The notes under the pieces were generated by a model that had not been told where the DNA came from, made no database searches, and saw nothing but the letters and a program-made list of their open reading frames with translations. The position numbers and the translations under genes are program-made. Of a stretch of DNA of 39,812 nucleotides, positions 1 through 7,147 are shown one piece after another; position 1 is the stretch's first letter, and every line of letters begins with the position of its first letter. Location: NCBI RefSeq assembly GCF_041807705.1, contig NZ_JBGTYY010000022.1, positions 1 to 39,812 on the forward strand, given 5' to 3'. This DNA is from Mannheimia sp041807705. GTDB taxonomy: Bacteria; Pseudomonadota; Gammaproteobacteria; Enterobacterales; Pasteurellaceae.

Positions 1-143
1 CCCGAGTAAAAACGATAAACCACACCGGCATTGCCGTTTTTGTCTTGCAATTTACGCAAATCAACCTCGTACAAGTCCAGCATTGCATTTTGCTCAAGTT
101 TGGCAAGGTCGAGTTTCATTTGGTTGGAGATACTAACTGGCAT
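1..143 (-). CDS. phage minor tail protein L (lambda gpL-like), N-terminal part only
   Basis: Forty-seven codons read inward from an ATG at 143 and run off the left edge, so only the N-terminus is present. It starts MPVSISNQMKLDLAKL and continues into a segment containing YEVDLRKL and VVYRFYSG, which resembles the start of lambda gpL-type minor tail proteins of the tail tip. The ATG shares one base with the TAA of the upstream gene (TAATG), so translation is probably coupled. The order M then L, downstream of the tape measure, is the usual lambda order and supports the call. The rest of the tip module (K, I, J) and attL must lie outside the window. Confidence 0.75.
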   Translation of the reverse strand, partial: MPVSISNQMKLDLAKLEQNAMLDLYEVDLRKLQDKNGNAGVVYRFYS

Positions 144-472
144 TATGGTACTTCCTTAAACGTCACGCTAAATTCCCAATGGTTTAAGCCAACCATTTTT
201 GCGGGCCAACTGCTACACACTACCTTTTTGTTTTGTTGTGTGTACGGATCTTTAAAGTAAAAAGGGGAAACACCACGATGTTTGGCAAAAAATGCCTCCA
301 CCGCTAAATGTTCCCCCTTTTTCACTTTGATTGTGCCTGTATAGGCTCGTAATAAATTGTTTAAGCCTTTGGGCGAGCGTTGGGTATAACCATCGCCGAA
401 TTTGACTTCCATTATTTCAGAGGTATTTTCAACCGCTAAATCGGTGCGAACACACCATTGTAATGTTTCCAT
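143..472 (-). CDS. phage minor tail protein M-like
   Basis: This 109-residue protein has the length and character of the phage minor tail protein M family (lambda gpM). Motifs typical of the family are the early VKFGDGYTQRSPKGLNN, the central GEHLAVEAFFAKHRG and the late FYFKDPYTQQNK. It is a structural protein of the tail tip, made between the tape measure and gpL. Its ATG at 472 touches the last base of the tape-measure gene and its TAA overlaps the gpL ATG by one base. It therefore belongs to a tightly packed late operon. No anomaly is seen. Confidence 0.85.
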   Translation of the reverse strand: METLQWCVRTDLAVENTSEIMEVKFGDGYTQRSPKGLNNLLRAYTGTIKVKKGEHLAVEAFFAKHRGVSPFYFKDPYTQQNKKVVCSSWPAKMVGLNHWEFSVTFKEVP

Positions 473-3400
473 TAGGCAAATACTCCTCCGGCTCTAAAGT
501 TGTTCTGAATCATTCCGTTCGCTTCCTGACGGGCAATTTTACGCATTAACTCAACAGTAATTTGCGTTTGCTCGCCTTGCTGTTTTTGGCTGACTTTGGC
601 ATCTACCGGCTCACCATTATTGATGACCTGTACGCTGATATTACTTTGAGCCGATTTCGGCTGATAAGATGATGACGGTACTCTTGGTACAGCGACACCA
701 CCGCCAGAGGCAAAACCACGTCTGCCATAGTTAAGATAATTCAAATAATCCAAACCAAGACGAGAGGTTGCCTCTTTGGTGATGACGTATTCCCCTTTGT
801 GGACGATACCCGCTGGGGTGTATTTGCCGCCATTGCCTGTGTAGCCACCTGTTGCCCAAGTACCTAATCCATAAACAGCATTACCATTTACCGTTGTAGT
901 CGGTCCTTGGTAGCCAAACAACATAGTTGCACCTTGTTTGATAGCATTAAATAACATCATTTTGATAATCATTTTGCTAAGATCAGATAATATGGAATTA
1001 GCAAAACTACGAAAATCCGCTTTACCCGTCATCACAAAATTAGTCAAGCTATCCGCCATACCGTCAAAGGTATTTTGAGTAATATTGGCAAGATTTGCCG
1101 CCACATTGCTGACATCGGTTTCAATATTGTTCCAGCCTTCTTTTATTCCCATCATTACAGAAGCACGAGTTTCTTCCTGCTTTTTCTGATGTAGCTCGTA
1201 TTCTTCCTTAATTTTGGCAATTTTCTGATCTAAAAGAGCAATATTCTCTTTCGTCATATTAATTTTCAGCCGCTCGGCCTCTAAATCTAATTGATTGTTA
1301 AATTGTAACAATTCTTTTTCAGTACGAGTTTTTCCCAGTAAATCCAGCTCGAATTGCATTGCCTCTAGCTTTTTATCGTGATCGACTTGGAATTGCTCAA
1401 TGTCTAAAAGCTGTTGTTCAGAATCAATTTTAGCAGCCAGCTCTTTGAGTTTAGCCACGCCTTCAGTGCCGTAGTTTTTATATTTTTCAGCATTCAGAGC
1501 AATATCTTCAGTAAGTTTACGCACTTCCTGATATTGAGAAATGCCACCATATTTTACGAGATCTTCTTTATCTATCTTTAAGCCGGATAAACGATTGGTT
1601 ATCTCCGCTACTTGGTTTTGGTAACTTTCGGCAGAGCGTTCGGCTTTGGTTTTCTTCGGTTTTCCGCCGCGCTTAGGGGCATTTTGCAACGTAAATTGTT
1701 GCTCATATGCTGCTTTTAGTCGCTCGTATCCGGCATCGCCCTCTTTCATACCTGATTTAATCAGAGCGTCTTTTACTTGCAATGCGATTTTATCTTTGCC
1801 TTTAGCCGAAGCAATCGCATTGTTACGTTCAATTTGCTCGATTTTTTCAAGATGTTTAGGATCGATAATTGCAGCACCGTTAGCATCCAGCTTCATACTT
1901 GACAGATTAGCGACTAGAATAGCCGCTCTCATAGCCTCTCCGGCAACGCCACCAAGAGCATTAGCAATGTTATTAGCGGCAATAACCATCTCCGGTGATT
2001 TGACGGTAAAATTACCGATAGCAATATTTAAGCCATCAACTTTGATTTGGCTTTGATCAATATGAGGGTATAGATCAATAAACTGTTGTCGCATTTCGAT
2101 AAGCGGCACATTTTTTATTTGTTCTGCAAGGGATTGTTCGGAACTTGCTAGATCTTGGTTAGCAACTTCGAGTTCTCGCTTTTTAGCAGTAACTGCTGCC
2201 ATTTCCTTACGCATTTGTTCGGCGGATTTAGCCACCTCGTGAATTTGTCCTGCATAGTAATAGCTAATCTTGGTTTGACTGGCTTTTTTCTCTAACTGTT
2301 CAAGCTCTTGCGTGATTTCCTTAATTTTATCTTTCTGTGCTTTGATACTATCTTGGGTATCATTAATACTGACCTCTAATTCCAATTTGGTCATTTGAGG
2401 TAATCGCTCCTTGATTTGGTCGAGAGATTGAGCAAACTCAAGGGATTTTTGTGTGGCTTGCTCAGCATTTGTGAAGAAATCCATTAATAGCGGAATAGCA
2501 ACACCTAATCCAATAGATAATGCTCCGAGTGGTCCACCTACTAATCCTAATGCTGCCCCAAATGCTGTTGTTGCTTTTTGAGCAGTTGCTAAGCGTGTAA
2601 CAGCTGCAGTTTTCGCATTAATTAAATTGGTTTCTCTAACGGTTTGAACTTGTAATTCCGCACTTAATAGGGAGCGTTGTTTTTCCGTTGTTGCTAAATT
2701 AAGTTGAGCCTGTAAATTACGAATATAAGATTGCGTATGGGTTAATTCTGTGGCAATCTTATTTTTTTCAGCAATCGCAGCTTGAATAGCTGCATTACGT
2801 TCATTATTTAATTCTTTAGTTTTCTGAAAGATTTCCCATCTATGTTTCGCTGTTGCCGCAGCCATACTGGTAATGGATGTAATTTTATTACCTGCATAAA
2901 AAGTTACAAAAGCAGAACTTGCACCAATTAGCAAAGGGGATAAAGTTCCAATATTTTCAGCAAGCATTTCAATTCCACTTGCAAATTTTGCACTAGCACC
3001 GAATGCTTTATCCGTCTCACCAACCCATTTTATTGCGGCATTTTCTAAATTGGTAAATGCCCCAGAAATTGTTTTTACACGACCTTCAAAATCTTTATCA
3101 ACTGAACCTTGAACATTTTCTATCGCAGTAACGATTTTCTTTACACTTAGTTCACCTTTAGCACCCATTTCTTTTAATTCTGCGGTAGTAACTCCTAGCC
3201 CTTTTGCTATAGCTGAGGCTAAGCCGGGAATTTGTTGAATAACAGAATTGAGATCTTGTCCTCTAAGTGTCCCTGATGATAGAGCCTGCCCGAATTGAAT
3301 TAAACCCGCTTGGGCGTTTGCAGCACTTACACCGCTCATCGCTACTGCTTTAGAGACCGTTTCTGTCAAACGCACAACTTTGCTTTGACTTAACCCTAAC

Positions 3401-3846
3401 TTATCCGCATTGGATGCAAATTGAGCATAAACACTAGATGTTGCATCCATTGATTGGCTTGTACGCTGAGAAATATCAAAAACAACAGCCATTGCTTTTG
3501 CTTGCTCATTTTCGCTATTGGTAACTAATTTTAGTTTGTTGGAAAGCTCAATATAACTATCAGTATATTGAGAAATCTTGCTGCCCGCAGATTGAGCATA
3601 ACCCGATAGAGCAGTAAAAAATGAAAAATTTGTATTACTGTTGATACTTTTTGCAGCATTTTCAATATTTTTTAAATATTGAGTTGAGCGATCTGCAAAC
3701 TGTCTCGCCTGTTTTTCTGCCTTATCTAGATTTAACACAAAATTTTTAGCAAATTTTTGTGCCTCATAGTCAGATTTTGTCATCGCAGATGAAAACTTGG
3801 CGCTTTCCAATTCTAAGGTAACGGTTAATTTTCCTAAGCCACTCAT
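472..3846 (-). CDS. phage tail tape measure protein
   Basis: At 1124 residues this is the longest gene in the window and sets the length of the flexible tail tube. Residues about 80-280 match the tape-measure N-terminal domain (LRGQDLNSVIQQIPGLA, then MGAKGELSVKKI). A glycine-rich hydrophobic stretch lies near residue 440. Long charged coiled-coil segments fill 480-900, and around 915-950 is a lambda gpH-like C-terminal region (FDGMADSLTNFVMTG). At roughly 1.5 angstrom per residue it predicts a tail of about 150-170 nm (inference). The gene follows a terminator hairpin at 3861-3886 with GGAG before its ATG. It lies downstream of a membrane-protein moron that separates it from the G/GT chaperones, which normally adjoin it. 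Confidence 0.95.
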   Translation of the reverse strand: MSGLGKLTVTLELESAKFSSAMTKSDYEAQKFAKNFVLNLDKAEKQARQFADRSTQYLKNIENAAKSINSNTNFSFFTALSGYAQSAGSKISQYTDSYIELSNKLKLVTNSENEQAKAMAVVFDISQRTSQSMDATSSVYAQFASNADKLGLSQSKVVRLTETVSKAVAMSGVSAANAQAGLIQFGQALSSGTLRGQDLNSVIQQIPGLASAIAKGLGVTTAELKEMGAKGELSVKKIVTAIENVQGSVDKDFEGRVKTISGAFTNLENAAIKWVGETDKAFGASAKFASGIEMLAENIGTLSPLLIGASSAFVTFYAGNKITSITSMAAATAKHRWEIFQKTKELNNERNAAIQAAIAEKNKIATELTHTQSYIRNLQAQLNLATTEKQRSLLSAELQVQTVRETNLINAKTAAVTRLATAQKATTAFGAALGLVGGPLGALSIGLGVAIPLLMDFFTNAEQATQKSLEFAQSLDQIKERLPQMTKLELEVSINDTQDSIKAQKDKIKEITQELEQLEKKASQTKISYYYAGQIHEVAKSAEQMRKEMAAVTAKKRELEVANQDLASSEQSLAEQIKNVPLIEMRQQFIDLYPHIDQSQIKVDGLNIAIGNFTVKSPEMVIAANNIANALGGVAGEAMRAAILVANLSSMKLDANGAAIIDPKHLEKIEQIERNNAIASAKGKDKIALQVKDALIKSGMKEGDAGYERLKAAYEQQFTLQNAPKRGGKPKKTKAERSAESYQNQVAEITNRLSGLKIDKEDLVKYGGISQYQEVRKLTEDIALNAEKYKNYGTEGVAKLKELAAKIDSEQQLLDIEQFQVDHDKKLEAMQFELDLLGKTRTEKELLQFNNQLDLEAERLKINMTKENIALLDQKIAKIKEEYELHQKKQEETRASVMMGIKEGWNNIETDVSNVAANLANITQNTFDGMADSLTNFVMTGKADFRSFANSILSDLSKMIIKMMLFNAIKQGATMLFGYQGPTTTVNGNAVYGLGTWATGGYTGNGGKYTPAGIVHKGEYVITKEATSRLGLDYLNYLNYGRRGFASGGGVAVPRVPSSSYQPKSAQSNISVQVINNGEPVDAKVSQKQQGEQTQITVELMRKIARQEANGMIQNNFRAGGVFA

Positions 3847-3860
3847 TGTTTTTCTCCAAT

Positions 3861-3886
3861 AAAAAAGCCCGCATAAAGCGAGCTTT
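3861..3886 (-). terminator. intrinsic terminator between the moron and the tape measure gene
   Basis: On the minus strand AGCTCGC and GCGGGCT pair around a short loop and are followed by six T. It sits just after the 3906-4136 gene and about 15 nt before the tape-measure ATG. Confidence 0.75.
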
Positions 3887-3905
3887 CTTTTATTGATTAG
3901 TTATA

Positions 3906-4136
3906 TCATTTGGGAATATTGATTTTTATATTATTCCAATATTCACTATAACGATTTTCATCTTTAGTCATCGTTACCGTGTTTTTTACGTTTAAATAGG
4001 CATAAATATTAATACCGACAAATAATATGATAGGTAGTATAACAACAGTAATTAAACCGTATGGCTGCGGAATAAATACAAATAATAGGAATAGTAACAA
4101 CATAATTCCTAATGTGGAAAATACTTTATCAATCAT
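3906..4136 (-). CDS. small inner-membrane protein, autonomous moron
   Basis: This 76-residue protein has two hydrophobic segments, about residues 8-25 (LGIMLLLFLLFVFI) and 29-50 (GLITVVILPIILFVGINIYA), and a charged C-terminus. No family is recognised. It has its own near-consensus promoter (4164-4192), a strong AGGAGGT ribosome-binding site and a terminator behind it. That makes it an independent unit inserted between the tail chaperone and tape-measure genes. This is the classic moron layout and suggests expression in the lysogen. Superinfection exclusion or envelope change is a reasonable guess, but the sequence does not show it. Confidence 0.75.
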   Translation of the reverse strand: MIDKVFSTLGIMLLLFLLFVFIPQPYGLITVVILPIILFVGINIYAYLNVKNTVTMTKDENRYSEYWNNIKINIPK

Positions 4137-4163
4137 ATTTACCTCCTAACCATCTTTTGTCTT

Positions 4164-4192
4164 AATATATATTCTATGAGTAAAAAATTCAA
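4164..4192 (-). promoter_or_regulatory. sigma70-type promoter of the membrane moron
   Basis: On the minus strand a -35 TTGAAT is followed after exactly 17 nt by a -10 TATATT, about 30 nt before the AGGAGGT and ATG of the 3906-4136 gene. It lies within the late operon and is not needed for late transcription. Confidence 0.7.
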
Positions 4193-4199
4193 TGGATAA

Positions 4200-4505
4200 T
4201 TATCTTTTAGAAAGATAATCCGCTACTCCGTTATCTTCGATTTCCGCTGCCTCATCAACACGATTAAAAAACGGCATAAATTCCGAGAGTTCGGGAGCTT
4301 TGCCTTTAGGATCACGGTTGATCATTGCCATTAGGTGAGAGAGCTGGGCGTGGCGATAGTCTTCACGCCATAAGCCGAAAGGCTGTTCTTGGTAGAAAAG
4401 TTGATATTCGGCAAAGTGGCGTTCTGGCATTTGTTCGATTTCTTCAAGGGTTTTACCCAGTGCGAGCGAAAGGGTTAGCTGGAACTTTCTTCGCTCGCTG
4501 AGTCT
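4200..4505 (-). CDS. tail assembly chaperone extension (gpT part of gpGT, DUF4035-like), reached by -1 frameshift
   Basis: This is the T half of a lambda-style G/GT pair. The frame has no good start before ATG 4430. Yet the open stretch between the slip site and that ATG encodes conserved DUF4035-type sequence (FQLTLSLALGKTLEEIEQM) leading into MPERHFAEYQLFYQEQPFG. The conserved domain therefore begins upstream of the ATG and is best made as a C-terminal extension of gpG after a -1 slip at 4505-4511. The fused protein would be about 225 residues, 124 from G and 101 from T. GT proteins coat the tape measure during tail assembly in small amounts. Independent initiation at ATG 4430 (76 residues) is the alternative. 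Confidence 0.8.
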   Translation of the reverse strand, partial: RLSERRKFQLTLSLALGKTLEEIEQMPERHFAEYQLFYQEQPFGLWREDYRHAQLSHLMAMINRDPKGKAPELSEFMPFFNRVDEAAEIEDNGVADYLSKR

Positions 4506-4876
4506 TTTGGGGCGGACACGGCTTGGTTAAAGTCGATAATCACTTTACTGTCTAATTCGGCAATCGCATTGAGATCGTCAATGTTAAGTGGGTTAAACAG
4601 TAATGCACCGTTTTCGTCACATAAGCGGTAGGCAACCGATTGAGCAAGGCGGTATTTTTCGCCAAAACGGCTGAGAGCCTCGTCAAAGGTTTCATCATCT
4701 TCTGCCGGTAATTCAACGCTTTCTTGTTCCGCTTGTTGAATGAGCCAGCTTCGGGTTTCAAAAATCTGCTTGTTCATATCGCCAACAGTGGCTTCACGCA
4801 GGTAGTAGGTTTCACCGTTGATTTCGATGGGCTGTAATTTAGGTTTGTTGGCAAGGAGTTTCTCACGCAGGGTCAT
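4475..4876 (-). CDS. tail assembly chaperone gpG-like
   Basis: This 133-residue acidic protein corresponds to lambda gpG by position, between the major tail protein and the tape measure. It shows the usual short tail-chaperone layout MTLREKLLANKPKL, then ETYYLREATVGDMNKQIFE, then an acidic C-terminus. Its last ten codons overlap the T frame. A CCCAAAA heptamer at codons 122-124 (C CCA AAA) allows ribosomes to slip -1 and make gpGT. Only the normal termination product ends SASEESSS. The gene starts after AAGGAACG behind a strong USS-type terminator (4905-4936), which would lower its expression relative to the major tail protein. Confidence 0.85.
   Translation of the reverse strand: MTLREKLLANKPKLQPIEINGETYYLREATVGDMNKQIFETRSWLIQQAEQESVELPAEDDETFDEALSRFGEKYRLAQSVAYRLCDENGALLFNPLNIDDLNAIAELDSKVIIDFNQAVSAPKDSASEESSS
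4505..4511 (-). promoter_or_regulatory. programmed -1 frameshift site (CCCAAAA)
   Basis: In gpG frame the mRNA reads GCC CCA AAA GAC, so C CCA AAA is a canonical X XXY YYZ slippery heptamer. After the slip, CCC AAA AGA CTC continues into the T frame. The -1 frame has a TAA a few codons upstream of the heptamer and is open from there to 4200, which confines the shift to this spot. Confidence 0.8.
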
Positions 4877-4904
4877 TATTCGTTCCTTTTGTAAAATTTG
4901 GGAT

Positions 4905-4936
4905 AAAAAAGACCGCTTGCAACATTACAAGCGGTC
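4905..4936 (-). terminator. terminator made of an inverted pair of uptake sequences
   Basis: On the minus strand GACCGCTTG and CAAGCGGTC form a perfect 9-bp stem followed by TTTTTT. One arm is the full Apl-type word ACAAGCGGTC. It lies between the major tail protein and gpG genes. Confidence 0.8.
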
Positions 4937-4958
4937 GAATTGACATCATCTTTTGCAA

Positions 4959-5600
4959 TTACACTAACAAGTAATCACGTCCGGCAGGTTTAAGTGATAC
5001 TGAGCCTTCATATTTACCTTTTACTTCGCCACTAAAGCCGTTACCGGATTCAATAAAGGCTTGCCCGTAGGTTGTGCCGTTATCATTCGGTAATTCCAAT
5101 TTATATGGGAAAGTCGCTTTGTCGTAGAATAATTTACGCAGGCGTTTTTGCATTTCGGTACTTGGGGTGTGGAAGAAACTCAGTTTAATTGGGCCGAACT
5201 CAATTTCGCCTGGTTCGGTTTCCGTGCCTTCAGAGCAAACGGTGGTTACATCTTCGGTCGAAAGCGTATCGTCCGATTTTTCAATGTTTTTGATCGCACA
5301 GAATTGAGCGGAGAATTGCACTCGTGCGGCTTTGGCTTGTGCGTAGCTACTTGGTAAGTCTTTACCTTCCCAATTCACTTCTTCACAAAGTTTAACCTGA
5401 TCGCCTGTTACCGATAAAACAGGGTAAACGCCGTCAAGTTGCCCACAACCTGTTAATTCAATGGCATCGCCTTTTTGGTAGCCTGATGTAGCAATGGTGA
5501 GTGTGACGGTATTAAGGCTAATGGCGGTAATCGCTTTTTGCCCTTCTTTGCCTACGCCAATACGAAATTTTGTACCTTTAAATGGGGTGGTTTTAGCCAT
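4959..5600 (-). CDS. major tail tube protein
   Basis: This 213-residue protein occupies the gpV position between the tail terminator and the gpG chaperone. It starts MAKTTPFKGTKFRIGVG and has alternating beta-type segments with many glycines, such as TLSTEDVTTVCSEGTETE, and a final SGEVKGKYEGSVSLKPAGRDY. These features are typical of tail-tube subunits, which polymerise into the tube around the tape measure. A strong terminator follows, consistent with a need for far more of this protein than of its downstream neighbours. The family is assigned from position and general resemblance, not from a diagnostic catalytic motif. Confidence 0.8.
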   Translation of the reverse strand: MAKTTPFKGTKFRIGVGKEGQKAITAISLNTVTLTIATSGYQKGDAIELTGCGQLDGVYPVLSVTGDQVKLCEEVNWEGKDLPSSYAQAKAARVQFSAQFCAIKNIEKSDDTLSTEDVTTVCSEGTETEPGEIEFGPIKLSFFHTPSTEMQKRLRKLFYDKATFPYKLELPNDNGTTYGQAFIESGNGFSGEVKGKYEGSVSLKPAGRDYLLV

Positions 5601-5603
5601 AGT

Positions 5604-5948
5604 TTAGTCCTCATAAGCTATTTGATAAGTAAACATTCGCCGATGGAGTTTCGTTTCAGCTTCGTAATCACTGAAATCAGCTACTCGTTCGGCAAAATTA
5701 AATGTATCTTCAACTACCTCAATGACTTGCTTACGCAGTCGAAAAATATCATCAGGATTGTGACTGTAAATATCGATTTGCACCGTGTAATCGTCCATTT
5801 CGCTGTCAATCAGGGCAGAATTGGGCGAGATGTTGGGAAATTGATACACAATCACAGGGTATTCCGTGTTAGTTTCCGGAATAACCTCATAAAAACAACG
5901 CCCTGAAACCAGTGACTTCAGGGCAGTATAAAGTTCATTTTGGATCAA
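5604..5948 (-). CDS. tail terminator / tail completion protein, DUF3168-like
   Basis: The protein has 114 residues and begins MIQNELYTALKSLVSGRCFYEV. The motifs PVIVYQFPNISPN, the central DYTVQIDIYSHNPDD and the final RRMFTYQIAYED fit the DUF3168 (gpU-like) family, which caps the growing tail tube. Gene order agrees: it is followed at once by the major tail protein, with 3 nt between genes. Its start overlaps the end of the gp10-like gene by 4 nt. Confidence 0.8.
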   Translation of the reverse strand: MIQNELYTALKSLVSGRCFYEVIPETNTEYPVIVYQFPNISPNSALIDSEMDDYTVQIDIYSHNPDDIFRLRKQVIEVVEDTFNFAERVADFSDYEAETKLHRRMFTYQIAYED

Positions 5949-6424
5949 GAAGTTGCCTCCTTGTGGATTTCGGTGCGGAGCGTGTCGGTGATCGCTTTTG
6001 CCGCTTGCTGTTTGCTTTGTTCAAAAGCCGGCCGCATAAATGGCTTTGCTCCCATTTTGCTTGTGCCGAACTCTACAAACCGCCAGTAATACGGATCGTT
6101 AGGATTGTAAGCCCCACCTCTTCCGCTTTTCCCTTTGAAACGGCTAATTTGTTTGTCGGTCAATTTCTTAACCCAAACGATTGTTTCTGTTTTACCGTTT
6201 TTAATTTTGGTTCGGGAGGTAATTGCTTTTTTCAATGTGCCTTTTTTACGATGTGGTACGTTTTCTTGCAGTACAGGAGCTTTGGCTCGGGCGGTATTTC
6301 GCACTATCGCACCACCTTGTCGCATCGCTTTGACTGCAATCCGATTTGAGGCTTTTTTGCCTAACGATTGCATTTTTTGACCAAGCTCTTTTAAGCCTTC
6401 AATCTTAACGTTGAGCGTTGCCAT
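5945..6424 (-). CDS. HK97 gp10-like tail completion / neck protein
   Basis: This basic 159-residue protein resembles the HK97-gp10 family. It begins with LKVEGLKEL-type sequence (NVKIEGLKELGQKMQSLG), then RIAVKAMRQGGAIVRNTARAKAP, with a late YYWRFVEFGTSKMGAKPFMR, a pattern typical of the family. The protein acts at the head-tail junction during tail completion. Its ATG at 6424 lies 20 nt inside the end of the head-tail adaptor gene, and its stop overlaps the next gene by 4 nt. No break is visible. Confidence 0.88.
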   Translation of the reverse strand: MATLNVKIEGLKELGQKMQSLGKKASNRIAVKAMRQGGAIVRNTARAKAPVLQENVPHRKKGTLKKAITSRTKIKNGKTETIVWVKKLTDKQISRFKGKSGRGGAYNPNDPYYWRFVEFGTSKMGAKPFMRPAFEQSKQQAAKAITDTLRTEIHKEATS

Positions 6425-6740
6425 TGGTTAGCTCCTTACAATGCAGTAATAGACTTCGATTAAGTTCCCGCCAGTTTTGGATTGCTACAATCTCAAATAG
6501 GCGGTTACCAAATTTCACTCGCATTGTGTGATCAAGATTCGGCAAGTAACGTAGCCAAATTTGCATCGTAGCCTCACTGTGAATTTGGTTTGCCGAGTTA
6601 AGTTCTCGCCCCGAAATCGGTTTAACTTCCGCCCAAGCGGTGTGTAAATCGTGCCATTCGGCAACGACTGCACCATATTCGCTTGGGCGGTTGCGTTGCG
6701 TTTGGATAATAATCCGATGACGAAGTTTGCCGATGTTCAT
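6405..6740 (-). CDS. phage head-tail adaptor (head closure) protein
   Basis: The protein has 111 residues and starts MNIGKLRHRIIIQTQRNRPSE, the hallmark opening of the SPP1 gp16 / phage head-tail joining family. It continues GAVVAEWHDLHTAWAEVKPISG and ends in a segment containing FEIVAIQNWRELNRSLLLHC. It closes the portal after DNA packaging and docks the tail. The order connector, adaptor, gp10, tail terminator is canonical for HK97-like phages. Confidence 0.9.
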   Translation of the reverse strand: MNIGKLRHRIIIQTQRNRPSEYGAVVAEWHDLHTAWAEVKPISGRELNSANQIHSEATMQIWLRYLPNLDHTMRVKFGNRLFEIVAIQNWRELNRSLLLHCKELTNGNAQR

Positions 6741-6781
6741 ACCTTTCCTTATGTAAATTTTTCGGAAAATTTGACCGCTTG

Positions 6782-7102
6782 TTAGAGCGTGATGAATTTA
6801 TAGGATTGAATAATAATCTCGACTGTTGGCGGAATCGCAAAATTCGGTGAGTTATTCGCTTCATTCCAGCCGCTTCGGTTTTCGTACAAGTATGCCGTGA
6901 GCATTAATACTGCCATTTTAATGTCTGCCGTCAGCAGTAATGCATTTGCCGGTGGTTCTTCGGGTAGTTCATCAAAAAGTTGGCGATTCGTCAGATTTTC
7001 TACCGTTTTTTGGGCTGAAAGCAGGTAGCCATTGAGCAAATCATCTTCCAGCTCGTGTTCGATACGGCATTGTTGTTTGACTTCTTCAAGTGTTATGTTC
7101 AT
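6782..7102 (-). CDS. head-tail connector, gp6-like
   Basis: This 106-residue protein fits the gp6-like head-tail connector family. It begins MNITLEEVKQQCRIEHELED, has a middle NGYLLSAQKTVENLTNRQ, then a helix with LLLTADIKMAVLMLTAYLYENR. Such proteins form the ring below the portal. The gene lies just downstream of the major capsid gene, and a GC-rich hairpin (7119-7138) in the gap may reduce read-through. RBS AAGGACAATGTA precedes the ATG. Confidence 0.88.
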   Translation of the reverse strand: MNITLEEVKQQCRIEHELEDDLLNGYLLSAQKTVENLTNRQLFDELPEEPPANALLLTADIKMAVLMLTAYLYENRSGWNEANNSPNFAIPPTVEIIIQSYKFITL

Positions 7103-7118
7103 TACATTGTCCTTGAGA

Positions 7119-7138
7119 ATGTCGGGCGTAAATGCCCG
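7119..7138 (-). terminator. hairpin after the major capsid gene, probable attenuator
   Basis: GTCGGGC and GCCCGAC form a perfect 7-bp stem with a 6-nt loop right after the capsid stop codon. There is no good T run, so it is more likely an mRNA 3'-end stabiliser or partial terminator. Confidence 0.5.
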
Positions 7139-7147
7139 ACTTACACA

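Noticed and set aside
1646..2056. 136-residue plus-strand ORF inside the tape measure gene
   Set aside because: It is the shadow of a well-supported coding frame on the other strand, without RBS or recognisable domain.
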